Shown piece after piece: positions 49,943 to 59,044 of a DNA stretch of 64,000 nucleotides. Origin of the DNA: an uncultured Candidatus Melainabacteria bacterium (GTDB lineage: Bacteria; Cyanobacteriota; Vampirovibrionia; Gastranaerophilales; Gastranaerophilaceae); NCBI GenBank assembly GCA_934718275.1, contig CAKUZD010000008.1, forward strand, positions 3,180-67,179. The letters are read 5' to 3'. Under the pieces are notes generated by a model that saw nothing but the letters and a program-made list of their open reading frames with translations, was not told the origin of the DNA and made no database searches. Position 1 is the stretch's first letter, and each line of letters opens with the position of its first letter. The position numbers and the translations under genes are program-made.

Positions 49943-50626
49943 ATGACAGAACAAGTTGTAGGTGAACAAAGATTTGATTTATCACAAAATTCATTTGTGC
50001 TTTTTATTTTAAGTTATGCTCCCGGTTTGATTGCTGGTGCAATAGCTATTGCTTTTTTAGGTTCTTTTTTACCTAGAGTTGTAGAACATATTGCGTATGT
50101 GTTGTTATTTATTGTGATGTTGATTAAAGCAATTATGGATTTACAATTGAATAAAAGAACTTTAGTTGTTTCTGAAAATTCAATTATTGTTTATCTAAAA
50201 AAACGAAAAAATAATATACTTTTGCAAAAAATAAGTAATGCAGAAATAGCATCTATAAAACAGGTTGGAGAGGAAGCGTTTGCTGTAACTAAAAATGATG
50301 GAACTGAAGAAATTATTTTATTATCTTGTTCTTTAAAACCTTATAAAACTTTATTATATAGCGTAAAGACTGCTTTATTTAAAGTTTGTGGAGAAAGTAG
50401 AACAGATTTTATGCAGGATGAATTTTTTGTTAACTATATTAAAACAAAAGTTTTGCCGCAAAAGTTGTTAAAAGAAGATAAAGATGCAAAAATGTTAAGA
50501 ATTTTTCTTGTTACCTTGTACATAGTTTTGGCCGTACTTCCGTCTGTTTTATGTATATTAGCACTTTTAATAATTCTTCTTACTTCTTTAGTAGTGTTCT
50601 TAAAGGGGATAATAGCAATATTTTAA
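49943..50626 (+). CDS. Membrane protein with PH-like domain
   Basis: The 227-residue product has two membrane helices near residues 22-60 (FVLFILSYAPGLIAGAIAIA and VVEHIAYVLLFIVMLI). A cytoplasmic beta-rich stretch follows (TLVVSENSIIVYLKKRKNNI, then ISNAEIASIKQVGEEAFAVT) that fits a bacterial PH-like domain, and the protein ends with a long C-terminal hydrophobic helix region. The start follows TGGAGGATTTAT. A bidirectional terminator separates it from lspA. Confidence 0.65.
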   Translation: MTEQVVGEQRFDLSQNSFVLFILSYAPGLIAGAIAIAFLGSFLPRVVEHIAYVLLFIVMLIKAIMDLQLNKRTLVVSENSIIVYLKKRKNNILLQKISNAEIASIKQVGEEAFAVTKNDGTEEIILLSCSLKPYKTLLYSVKTALFKVCGESRTDFMQDEFFVNYIKTKVLPQKLLKEDKDAKMLRIFLVTLYIVLAVLPSVLCILALLIILLTSLVVFLKGIIAIF

Positions 50627-50649
50627 TCAAAATTGAATATTTAACAAAT

Positions 50650-50679
50650 AATCAGGGTGTTTTTTTATTCACCCTGATT
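50650..50679. terminator. Bidirectional terminator between 50626 and lspA
   Basis: AATCAGGGTG and CACCCTGATT pair perfectly around a T-rich loop, with A/T tracts on both sides. Confidence 0.85.
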
Positions 50680-50707
50680 TAATTTTATAAAAATTAAAAT
50701 TTAATAA

Positions 50708-51178
50708 TTACATTTTTTTTACTAAAATCAGTATGATAAGCGCAATTACTCCAATATTTATAAATATATCCGAAATATTAAATATTGGGAAATGGATAAA
50801 ATTTAATTGAAAATAATCTCTCACAAATCCATATACAATTCTTTCATGTAAATTTCCTGCAATTCCGGCCGATAATAATGCGATAAAAAAACAGGTTTTC
50901 AAAGATATGGATTTCAAGTGGTGAATAACATGAAGTGCTAAAAGAACAAGTGCAATCATTGATAAAATTATCAATAACTCTCTTGAGTTTTGCAAAATGC
51001 TAAATGCTGCACCGGTATTTTTTATATAATTTAAGGAGAATACAGCATTTGATAATTTGTATCCATGAACAAGTTTGTCAACTAAAATGCTTGATGTATA
51101 AAGGTTGGCAAATATAAAAAATACATAACAAATGATAAAATATACAAGTTTACTTGTTTTTTCAATTCCTTTACTCAT
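50708..51178 (-). CDS. lspA: Lipoprotein signal peptidase (SPase II)
   Basis: LspA removes signal peptides from prolipoproteins. The 156-residue product has four membrane helices and the conserved blocks NYIKNTGAAFSIL, AGNLHERIVYGFVRDYF (first catalytic Asp) and FPIFNISDIFINIGV (second Asp). Its start overlaps the stop of the upstream gene by one base (TAATG). Presence of lspA implies lipoproteins, consistent with an outer membrane. Confidence 0.94.
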   Translation of the reverse strand: MSKGIEKTSKLVYFIICYVFFIFANLYTSSILVDKLVHGYKLSNAVFSLNYIKNTGAAFSILQNSRELLIILSMIALVLLALHVIHHLKSISLKTCFFIALLSAGIAGNLHERIVYGFVRDYFQLNFIHFPIFNISDIFINIGVIALIILILVKKM

Positions 51179-52083
51179 TATTTTTTGCTTTCATTTTCGT
51201 TTTCTATTTTCACAAACTTGTTTTCCGGAATAACATTAACTCTTGTCATTATAAATGCAAGACCGCCCATATATACTCGGATTTGGTTGTTTGTGTAATT
51301 TTCAGCCCGAGTAATTCCGATTGAGGCAACTGTATACTCATTCACGTTGTTTGAGTTTGAGTGGAATACTCTTTCCAAAATGTTGTCCTCGGGGAGTTTT
51401 CTAAAAGCTTCGTCAGATTTTGTTTGTGGATAAATAATGTTTTCTTTATTTATAGATGCTATAACAAGAGTATCTTTAGGAGCTTTTACTTTCAATGTTG
51501 ATGTATAATCTTGATTGGCACCAATTTGTTTTGGGGCATTTAGTTCAATTTTTGTATACCTTGCATCTCCATATTTTAAAGTTGATGTTTCATCTATTAT
51601 TTTTTCAGAGTTAATCAACCATTTTGAACCTTGCTTTTCCAAAAAATAAACGCATTTTGATGTTGAATAAAGTTCTCCAATAACAGAAATTTCTCCAACT
51701 TTTTCTGTAGATGTTGCAATTGCCGTTTCGTTGACAGTTACTGTTGCGTAATTGTCGCTAAACTCTATATTGTTAATTTGGGTTTTGTATATTATGTCAG
51801 GATACGTATCCCAAGTTTCTTTAATTAGTTTAAAATATACTTCTTTATTAAAGCCATCGGAATTCACAAAATTTTCAGAATAAAGCTTTGATAACCCATC
51901 TAAATCATATTTGTTTGTATAAACGGCTTGTTGGTCTATGATAGCTTTTATATCATTATATGTTGTTTTGTAAATTCTATTTTGCTCAATTCTATTTCTT
52001 TGAGCAGTTAAGACACCTGCTTGAACAGGACAAATATTTGCAAGTAATAAAGCGGATATAATTAAAACGGATATCTTTTTCAT
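51178..52083 (-). CDS. Exported protein with SnoaL/DUF4440-like domain
   Basis: The 301-residue product has a signal peptide (MKKISVLIISALLLANICPV-QAG). Residues about 40-165 have the NTF2-like pattern IKAIIDQQAVYTNKYDLDGL, SENFVNSDG and a set of beta strands (IEFSDNYATVTVNETAIATS; KWLINSEKIIDE). A second beta-rich half contains ELNAPKQIGANQDYTSTLKV. The role is unknown; the NTF2-like pocket could bind a small ligand. It is upstream of and overlaps lspA by one base, so the two are coupled. Confidence 0.8.
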   Translation of the reverse strand: MKKISVLIISALLLANICPVQAGVLTAQRNRIEQNRIYKTTYNDIKAIIDQQAVYTNKYDLDGLSKLYSENFVNSDGFNKEVYFKLIKETWDTYPDIIYKTQINNIEFSDNYATVTVNETAIATSTEKVGEISVIGELYSTSKCVYFLEKQGSKWLINSEKIIDETSTLKYGDARYTKIELNAPKQIGANQDYTSTLKVKAPKDTLVIASINKENIIYPQTKSDEAFRKLPEDNILERVFHSNSNNVNEYTVASIGITRAENYTNNQIRVYMGGLAFIMTRVNVIPENKFVKIENENESKK

Positions 52084-52148
52084 ATCTATAATTATACATA
52101 AAAAATTTTTTTGTGCTACTATTTACTCAGTAAATTAGGAGAGAAAAA

Positions 52149-54641
52149 ATGAAAGACGCTTATTTTCCTCAGGAAATAGAAAAAAAATGGCAGCAAAAAT
52201 GGGAAGAAGATAAAGTTTTTAAAACTCCGGAGGACAGTGACAAGCCGAAATACTTTGCATTGTCTATGTTTCCATATCCATCCGGAAAGTTACACATGGG
52301 ACACGTTAGAAACTATACTATTACAGATGTAATTGCTCGTTTTAAAAAAATGAATGGTTTTAATGTTCTTCATCCGATGGGATGGGACAGTTTTGGGCTT
52401 CCTGCAGAAAATGCTGCGATGAAACACGGTGTAGATCCTGAAAAATGGACAGTAGAAAATATCGCATATATGACAAAACAATTGAAAATGCTTGGTTTGT
52501 CTTATGATTGGGATAGAGAAGTTACAACTTGCAAACCTGATTATTATAAATGGACACAGTGGTTGTTTTTGCAATTGTACAAAAAAGGGTTGGCATATAA
52601 AAAAGAAGCTGCAGTAAATTGGTGTGATGAATGCGGAACGGTACTTGCAAATGAACAAGTTATTGATGGCAAGTGTTGGAGATGCGATAATGTTGTTGAG
52701 AAAAAATATTTGTCACAATGGTTTTTGAAAATTACTGATTATGCTGAAGTTTTGTTAGAAGATTTAGATAAATTGACCGGCTGGGGTGATAATGTAAAAA
52801 CAATGCAAGCAAATTGGATTGGAAAATCTCAAGGTGCTATTTTTAGATTTAAAGTCAAAGAAATTGATGGGATGGAAATTCCTGTTTATACAACAAGACC
52901 TGATACTGTTCACGGTATAACTTATCTTGTTGTAGCTCCTGAATATAAAGACATTGAGAAGTTAACAACTGCCGAAAATAAAGCAGCTGTTGATGAATAT
53001 AGAGCAAATGCTCGAAAAATGACTGAAATAGAACGTCTTTCTACAGAAAGGGAAAAAACGGGTGTTCCTCTTGGAACTCACTGTATAAATCCGTTTACAG
53101 GAGAAGAATTCCCTCTATGGACTGCAGATTATGCTTTGGCTGAATATGGGACAGGTGCGGTAATGGCTGTTCCTACCCATGATACAAGGGATTTTGCTTT
53201 TGCAAAAAAATATAATTTGCCATTGAAAGTTGTAATTAATCCAAAGGATAAGACTTTGGTTGCAAAAGATTTGACTGAAGCATATACAGAGGAAGGCATT
53301 TTAGTAAATTCAAATGAGTTTGACGGCATGAGTAATGAAGAAGCTAAAAAAGCAATTACTCAAAAGGCTGTTGACGAAGGTTTTGGAGAATTTAAAACGC
53401 AATACAGACTTAGAGATTGGTTGGTTTCACGTCAAAGATATTGGGGTGCTCCAATTCCTGTTGTATATTGCGAAAAATGTGGAATTCAACCTGTTCCGGA
53501 GGAACAACTTCCTGTTATGCTTCCGAAAGATGTTGATTTTAGTGTTGTTGGAAAATCTCCTATTACAACTTCAAAGACATTTGTAAATACAACTTGTCCT
53601 TGTTGTGGAGGACCGGCAAAACGAGAAACAGATACAATGGATACATTTGTTTGTTCAAGTTGGTATTATTTGAGATATTCAGATGCAAAGAACGATAAAA
53701 TGCCATTTGCGAAAGATAAGGTTAACAAATGGTTACCGGTAGATCAATACGTTGGCGGTATTGAACATGCGATTTTACATTTGTTGTATTCAAGATTTTT
53801 CACAAAAGCATTGAGGGATTTAGGGCTTTTAGATTTTGATGAGCCTTTCAAAAACTTGTTAACTCAAGGCATGGTTCTTAAAGATGGTTCTAAAATGTCT
53901 AAATCTAAGGGAAACACTGTTGACCCTGATGAAATATTTGAAAACTATGGAGCGGATACTGCCAGATTATTTATACTTTCTGATTCCCCTCCGGCAAGAG
54001 ATTTTGATTGGTCAGATGCCGGTGTTGAAGGCTGTTACAAGTTCTTAAACAGGGTTTGGAGGTTGATTGCTGCGAATGCAGATGATATCAAACTTGATTA
54101 TCCTGAGCTTTCAAAAGGTTCTTTAAAAAAGAAAGAAAATGATGACTTGTTACGTTTGGTTCATATTGCAATTAAAGGAATTACGAATGATATTTCAAAT
54201 GATTTCCAATTCAATACGGTAATTTCAAAATATAGAGAACTTGTAAATGCAATTTATGATTGGCGCGGCAAAAAGTCAAATTTGGATGATGAAGATAAGT
54301 CGATTTTGAGTTTTGCAATTGTTTCATTGATAAAGTTAATGTCACCTGTTGCAGTTCACTTGTGTGAAGAAGCTTGGAGCGATTTAGGCGGAAAAGAGTC
54401 CGTTCACGCCCAAAAATGGCCGGAATGGAATGAAGATTTGGCTAAAGCAAGCTCTATTACTTTGGTTGTTCAAATTAATGGTAAAGTTAAAGACAAAATT
54501 GAGGCAGATGAGGCGTTGTCTCAAGATGAATTGAAAGAACTTGCACTATCAAGTGCAAAAGTCAAAGAATTGACCGCTGGAAAAACAATAGTAAAAACAA
54601 TTGTAGTTCCGAAAAAATTGGTTAATATTGTTGTAAAATAG
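52149..54641 (+). CDS. leuS: Leucyl-tRNA synthetase
   Basis: LeuRS charges tRNA-Leu. The 830-residue class I enzyme has the HIGH-type signature YPSGKLHMGHVRNYT near residue 40, the editing domain (TTRPDTVHGITYLVVAPEY and GTGAVMAVPTHDTRDF) and the KMSKS loop DGSKMSKSKGNTVDP near residue 580, followed by the anticodon-binding domain. Four-cysteine zinc clusters are seen in CDECGTVLANEQV...CWRC and CPCC. It starts after AGGAGAGAAAA and ends at a terminator; it is monocistronic. No T-box was seen upstream. Confidence 0.98.
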   Translation: MKDAYFPQEIEKKWQQKWEEDKVFKTPEDSDKPKYFALSMFPYPSGKLHMGHVRNYTITDVIARFKKMNGFNVLHPMGWDSFGLPAENAAMKHGVDPEKWTVENIAYMTKQLKMLGLSYDWDREVTTCKPDYYKWTQWLFLQLYKKGLAYKKEAAVNWCDECGTVLANEQVIDGKCWRCDNVVEKKYLSQWFLKITDYAEVLLEDLDKLTGWGDNVKTMQANWIGKSQGAIFRFKVKEIDGMEIPVYTTRPDTVHGITYLVVAPEYKDIEKLTTAENKAAVDEYRANARKMTEIERLSTEREKTGVPLGTHCINPFTGEEFPLWTADYALAEYGTGAVMAVPTHDTRDFAFAKKYNLPLKVVINPKDKTLVAKDLTEAYTEEGILVNSNEFDGMSNEEAKKAITQKAVDEGFGEFKTQYRLRDWLVSRQRYWGAPIPVVYCEKCGIQPVPEEQLPVMLPKDVDFSVVGKSPITTSKTFVNTTCPCCGGPAKRETDTMDTFVCSSWYYLRYSDAKNDKMPFAKDKVNKWLPVDQYVGGIEHAILHLLYSRFFTKALRDLGLLDFDEPFKNLLTQGMVLKDGSKMSKSKGNTVDPDEIFENYGADTARLFILSDSPPARDFDWSDAGVEGCYKFLNRVWRLIAANADDIKLDYPELSKGSLKKKENDDLLRLVHIAIKGITNDISNDFQFNTVISKYRELVNAIYDWRGKKSNLDDEDKSILSFAIVSLIKLMSPVAVHLCEEAWSDLGGKESVHAQKWPEWNEDLAKASSITLVVQINGKVKDKIEADEALSQDELKELALSSAKVKELTAGKTIVKTIVVPKKLVNIVVK

Positions 54642-54661
54642 TCAAAAATAACAATATAGTT

Positions 54662-54692
54662 AAAAAGGTGCGTTCATTGAACGCATCTTTTT
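54662..54692 (+). terminator. Rho-independent terminator of leuS
   Basis: AAAAAGGTGCGTT and AACGCATCTTTTT pair (one G-T) around CATTG, with trailing T. Confidence 0.88.
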
Positions 54693-54893
54693 TATAATGT
54701 TTTATATCAAATTGTGTAGGTAAAGATTTTTCGAATTTGTTTATAATGACAATTCCTTTAATTACTTATTGTCTTAATAATTTATTGTCTTATTGCCTTT
54801 TAAAATTTCTCTTTACAAATAGTAAAATTCAACACTTATGCATATTTATGTATTATAATTATGAATGTAGATTTATAAATAAGGGATAGAACT

Positions 54894-56273
54894 TTGAATA
54901 ATAAAAAATACTATTTTATCGCAATTGGCGGTGTTGGAATGAGTGGGCTTGCTAAGTATTTATTGGAAAACGGATGCGATGTGTCAGGCTCAGATATTGT
55001 GGATAGCAAATATATTGATAAATTAAGAAAATTAGGTGCAAAGGTTTACATCGGTCAGAAAAAAGAAAATGTTCCTTCTGATGCTATCGTTGTTGCAAGT
55101 ACAGCTATTAGAGAAACTAATCCTGAAATGATTAGGGCAAGAGAATTAGGGTTGAAGGTTTATCACCGTTCTGATATTTTGGCAGAAATTTCAAGATGGG
55201 GTAAGTTTTTTATTGGTTATTCCGGTACTCACGGAAAAACTACTACCAGCGGGCTTTCTTCCTATGTTTTAGAAAAAGCCGGATTGAAACCATCCTACGT
55301 TGTAGGTGGAATTATTCCGGAAATAGGAAACAACGCGCATTCTCAAGATGGCAAATTTTTCTGTGCTGAACTCGATGAAAGCGATGGAACGATTGTAAAA
55401 TATGCTCCAAATATTTGTGTTGTAAATAATTTAGAACCTGATCATTTGGATTTCTATAAAGATGGTTTAAAGTCTATTTTAGAAACTTTTGAAAAATTTA
55501 TTTCTAATATGGGTGATGATGCTATAGTTCTTGTTAATAAGGATTGTGAGGCGACAATGTCCTTGCATTCGCACAAAACTATGACGTTTGGTTTTTCAGA
55601 TGCTGATTATACTGCGAAAAATATTGAATTTAAGTCTGATTGTACAACGTTTGACGTTTATTATAAAGGTGAATTTTTAACTGATTTGAAAATAATCTTG
55701 CGTGGTAAACATAATGTATATAATGCGTTATCTGTTCTTGCCAGTTTGCATCAAGCAGGTGTTGATATAAGTATTATAAAACCACATTTTGCGACTTTTT
55801 CAGGAATGGGTAGACGTTTCCAAAAGGTTGGAGAATTTGACGGTGTAACTGTTTTTGATGATTACGCACATCATCCGACTGAAGTCAAAGCAACATTGTC
55901 TTCTGCGGAGGGAATGACGGGAAAACGTGTTATAGCAGTTTTTCAGCCACATAGGTATACAAGATTAAAAAATCTTTGGAATGATTTTTTAGGTGCATTT
56001 TCGGGGGTTGATAAAGTTGTTGTAACAGATGTGTACGCTGCTTCAGAGGATAAGATTGAAGGTGTAAATTCTGAAAATTTTGTAAAAGATTTGAGTGAAC
56101 GAATTTCTATTCCTTGCGAATATATAGGTGGCTCAATTGAAGATGTTGCCAAAAAACTTTATCCGGAACTTAAAAAAGATGATGTTGTAATAGGTCTTGG
56201 AGCAGGAACAATTACAAATTTATCAAAAGAGTTGATGAACGCAAGAAGTGAGGCTGTTGGTGCTACAAACTGA
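54894..56273 (+). CDS. murC: UDP-N-acetylmuramate-L-alanine ligase
   Basis: MurC adds L-Ala to UDP-MurNAc. The 459-residue enzyme has the N-terminal Rossmann GGVGMSGLA, the P-loop GTHGKTTTSG near residue 116, the central ELDESDG and NLEPDHLDFY, and the C-terminal domain with DDYAHHPTEVKATL and QPHRYTRL. The start is TTG at 54894 after AAGGGATAGAAC. The end overlaps murB. It opens the run murC-murB-ddl-ftsQ, part of the conserved division and cell-wall cluster. Confidence 0.97.
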   Translation: MNNKKYYFIAIGGVGMSGLAKYLLENGCDVSGSDIVDSKYIDKLRKLGAKVYIGQKKENVPSDAIVVASTAIRETNPEMIRARELGLKVYHRSDILAEISRWGKFFIGYSGTHGKTTTSGLSSYVLEKAGLKPSYVVGGIIPEIGNNAHSQDGKFFCAELDESDGTIVKYAPNICVVNNLEPDHLDFYKDGLKSILETFEKFISNMGDDAIVLVNKDCEATMSLHSHKTMTFGFSDADYTAKNIEFKSDCTTFDVYYKGEFLTDLKIILRGKHNVYNALSVLASLHQAGVDISIIKPHFATFSGMGRRFQKVGEFDGVTVFDDYAHHPTEVKATLSSAEGMTGKRVIAVFQPHRYTRLKNLWNDFLGAFSGVDKVVVTDVYAASEDKIEGVNSENFVKDLSERISIPCEYIGGSIEDVAKKLYPELKKDDVVIGLGAGTITNLSKELMNARSEAVGATN

Positions 56274-57153
56274 TTTTGATATCAAAAAATTAACAACAAT
56301 TAAGATAGGCGGACCTATTGCCAAATTTTATTCGCCTGAAACAGTTGAGGAATTTGTTCAAATTGCTGAAAAAGAGCCTAAGTCTTTTGTCGCAGGTAAC
56401 TTATCAAATGTGATAATTTCATCATTTGGGTATAATGGTGCTGTAATTTCTACTAAAAAACTTGACAATATTAGTATTAATGGCGCAAGAGTTATTGCTG
56501 GAGCCGGTGTAAGGGGAACAAAGTTGTCTAAACTTGCTTGTGAAAATGGGTTGAGTGGAATGGAATTTATGATAGCTTTCCCGGGTTCTATCGGTGGTGA
56601 GGTTTGTATGAACGCCGGAGCACATGGGCAAAATGTTGCATCAATTTTAAAATCTGCTAGAGTTTATTCTCAAAACAAAGGGGTCGTAACTTTATCAAAT
56701 GAAGATTTAAAATTTGATTATAGGACTTCTGTTTGCCAACACGAAGATTATTCTGTTTTGGAAGCTGAATTTGAGTTGTTACCAAAAACAAGAGAAGAAA
56801 TTCAGGATAAAATGAATGAAAATTTAACTTTTAGAAAAAATAAACAGCCTGACTTGACTATGCCTAATTGTGGAAGTACTTTTAAAAACCCAAAAGGTGA
56901 TTCAGCAGGAAGATTGTTGGATGTTGTTGGCGTAAAAGGTTTAAAAATAGGTGGAATGAAAGTTTGGGAAAATCATGCAAACTTTATTATAAATGATGGA
57001 AATGGAACATCATTAGATGCACTCCGTTTGATGTTTGAGATGTATAAAAGAGTTAAAGAAAGATTTGGTATAGAGTTACAGCCGGAAGTTAGATTTTTGG
57101 GCGGTAATAATAAGGATGAGGTTGAGATATGCAAGATATTGTATCAAAAATAG
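56260..57153 (+). CDS. murB: UDP-N-acetylenolpyruvoylglucosamine reductase
   Basis: MurB is the FAD/NADPH reductase that completes UDP-MurNAc. I prefer GTG 56260 (MLQTDFDIKKLTTIKIGG, 297 residues) because GAGG lies six bases before it; GTG 56248 is possible. Family marks are TIKIGGPI, VAGNLSNVI, IAGAGVRGTKL, MAFPGS-type MIAFPGSIGGEVCMNAGAHG, and the catalytic Ser in PNCGSTFKNPKGDSAGRLLD. It overlaps murC and is itself overlapped by ddl (25 bases). Confidence 0.96.
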   Translation: MLQTDFDIKKLTTIKIGGPIAKFYSPETVEEFVQIAEKEPKSFVAGNLSNVIISSFGYNGAVISTKKLDNISINGARVIAGAGVRGTKLSKLACENGLSGMEFMIAFPGSIGGEVCMNAGAHGQNVASILKSARVYSQNKGVVTLSNEDLKFDYRTSVCQHEDYSVLEAEFELLPKTREEIQDKMNENLTFRKNKQPDLTMPNCGSTFKNPKGDSAGRLLDVVGVKGLKIGGMKVWENHANFIINDGNGTSLDALRLMFEMYKRVKERFGIELQPEVRFLGGNNKDEVEICKILYQK

Positions 57154-58079
57154 ATAAAAAGGCTAAAATTGCGGTGCTTTGCGGGGGTATGTCATCAGAA
57201 GCGGAAGTTTCTATGAGGTCCGGTAAAGGTTGTTATGAAGCTTTGCAAAGACTAGGTTATAAAAATGCAGAGTTGGTTGTTGTTGATAAAGATATTGCCG
57301 GTAAATTAAAGTCAGGTAATTATGATTGTGCTTTTAATGCTTTGCATGGAAAATATGGTGAGGATGGTTGTATTCAAGGTGTTTTAGAAATTCTTCAAAT
57401 TCCTTATACAGGTTGTGGTGTTATGGCCAGTTCTGTTTGTATGAATAAAGAATATACAAAAAGAATTCTATCTACTTGTAAAGAAATTCCTTTAATAAAA
57501 TCTGTTTTTGTTAGAAAAGGAGACGATGTTGTTGAAAAAACAAAAGAGTTAAATTATCCATTGATAACAAAACCGGTTTGCGAAGGTTCTAGTTTTGGGA
57601 TGACTAAAGTTAATAGTCCTGATGAATTGGAGGCAGCATATAAAGATGCAATAAAGTATAATGATGATGTCTTAATTGAAGAATACCTTGTAGGAAAAGC
57701 TGCGACTGTTGGAGTTTTAGGAGATGGTGCAGATAGGACTGTTACAGAGATATTAGAAATGCGCCCAAAACATGAATGGTATGATTATGAGTGTAAATAT
57801 ACTAAGGGGATGACTGAGTTTGTATTGCCGGCTGAAATTTCTGATGAAATGACTAAAAAAGTTAAAGCAATTGCACTAAAAGCTTTTGAAATCGCAGGTT
57901 GTTCGGGAGTTTCAAGAGTTGATTTTCATATTGTTGGAGATATTCCTTATGTATTAGAAATTAATACAAGCCCCGGTATGACAGAAACAAGTGATTTGCC
58001 TGCTCAAGCAGCAGTTATGGGAATTGATTATGACAATTTGGTACAAATTATCTTAAACAGTGCAGGATTAAATAAATAG
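57129..58079 (+). CDS. ddl: D-alanine-D-alanine ligase
   Basis: Ddl makes the D-Ala-D-Ala dipeptide for the muropeptide. The 316-residue ATP-grasp enzyme has the N-terminal AVLCGGMSSEAEVSMRSG, the loop FNALHGKYGEDG, the triphosphate-binding KPVCEGSSFGMTKV, the EEYLVG strand and the metal-binding ending VLEINTSPGMTETSDLP. It starts inside murB, and the next gene begins immediately after its TAG, so the cluster is tightly coupled. Confidence 0.97.
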   Translation: MQDIVSKIDKKAKIAVLCGGMSSEAEVSMRSGKGCYEALQRLGYKNAELVVVDKDIAGKLKSGNYDCAFNALHGKYGEDGCIQGVLEILQIPYTGCGVMASSVCMNKEYTKRILSTCKEIPLIKSVFVRKGDDVVEKTKELNYPLITKPVCEGSSFGMTKVNSPDELEAAYKDAIKYNDDVLIEEYLVGKAATVGVLGDGADRTVTEILEMRPKHEWYDYECKYTKGMTEFVLPAEISDEMTKKVKAIALKAFEIAGCSGVSRVDFHIVGDIPYVLEINTSPGMTETSDLPAQAAVMGIDYDNLVQIILNSAGLNK

Positions 58080-59003
58080 ATGGATAAAAATAAAAATCAA
58101 AGCGAAAGTAAAGATTTACAGAAAATTCAGATTGAGGCGGTTGAATATTCTGAAATGACGGAAGAAGAACCAATCGCTGAAGGCAAACATCTTGTTAAAA
58201 AAAAGCGTAGAGAACGTATGGTACGTAAAGGTAGAATGAAACAGGAACGTTTTAGGGCCTTTATAAGATTTTTCTTGTCTTTGTTTTTTATTTTTGCACT
58301 TGTATATGCATTGAAGTGTCCCGGATGGTTTATGGACAAAAATGCATTTAATTACGTTGGAGGGAATTCTGTTGAAATAATTAATAACAACATTGTTCCA
58401 TCACACAAAATTCTTGTACTGCTTAAAAATAGTAATGTCCCAAATGTACCTATTTATATGGCTAGGACAGGTTCTATAAAAAAAGAGCTTATGAAGCTTT
58501 CTCCAATAGAGGATGTTTACATAAGACGCTACGCGTTTCCGGCTAGAATTCAAATTATTTTAAAGGAAAGAATTCCTGCTATTTTGATTGCTCCGGATGA
58601 GAAATCTCAGCCGATAGCTTTTTTTACAACGGATGGAAAATTGATAGGTAGAGAATTTTTACCACTAAAAAAACAATATAAAACGATGAAAATTTTGTCA
58701 TACGGTAATAAAGGAGATGATTACCACAAATGGGATTTGAAAAAACTTCAGGAATTGGAAAAAATAAAGAATTATGTTGAGACTTATTCAAAAGAGCCGG
58801 TTGAATACATTGATTTAAGAAATCCAAATGATGTTTATGTGAAAATTAAAACAGTTAATATTCGTCTTGGCAGGCTTGACGAGAGTGTATTTAAACGAAT
58901 TGAACGGATTTCGTCTATTTTGCCACAGGTTAGGATGGTTGATTCGAAAGTTAAATATTTGGATTTAAGTTGGGAAAAAGTTAATTATTTGAAATTACAG
59001 TAG
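58080..59003 (+). CDS. ftsQ: FtsQ/DivIB-type cell division protein
   Basis: FtsQ is a bitopic divisome protein that links the cytoplasmic ring to septal wall synthesis. The 307-residue product has a basic cytoplasmic N-terminus (KKKRRERMVRKGRMKQERFR), one membrane helix at about 60-80 (FIRFFLSLFFIFALVYALKC), a POTRA-like domain (VEIINNNIVPSHKILVLLKN... MKLSPIEDVYIRRYAFPARI) and an FtsQ-like region to the end. The sequence is divergent; position right after ddl supports it. ftsA and ftsZ do not follow; nadE does. Confidence 0.82.
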   Translation: MDKNKNQSESKDLQKIQIEAVEYSEMTEEEPIAEGKHLVKKKRRERMVRKGRMKQERFRAFIRFFLSLFFIFALVYALKCPGWFMDKNAFNYVGGNSVEIINNNIVPSHKILVLLKNSNVPNVPIYMARTGSIKKELMKLSPIEDVYIRRYAFPARIQIILKERIPAILIAPDEKSQPIAFFTTDGKLIGREFLPLKKQYKTMKILSYGNKGDDYHKWDLKKLQELEKIKNYVETYSKEPVEYIDLRNPNDVYVKIKTVNIRLGRLDESVFKRIERISSILPQVRMVDSKVKYLDLSWEKVNYLKLQ

Positions 59004-59044
59004 TTTAAACAGATGTGAAAATAAATAATTTATGTGAGGTAAAA

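Noticed and set aside
52100..52148. T-box or leader attenuator upstream of leuS
   Set aside because: The gap to the divergent gene is too short and shows no T-box consensus or specifier-like hairpin.
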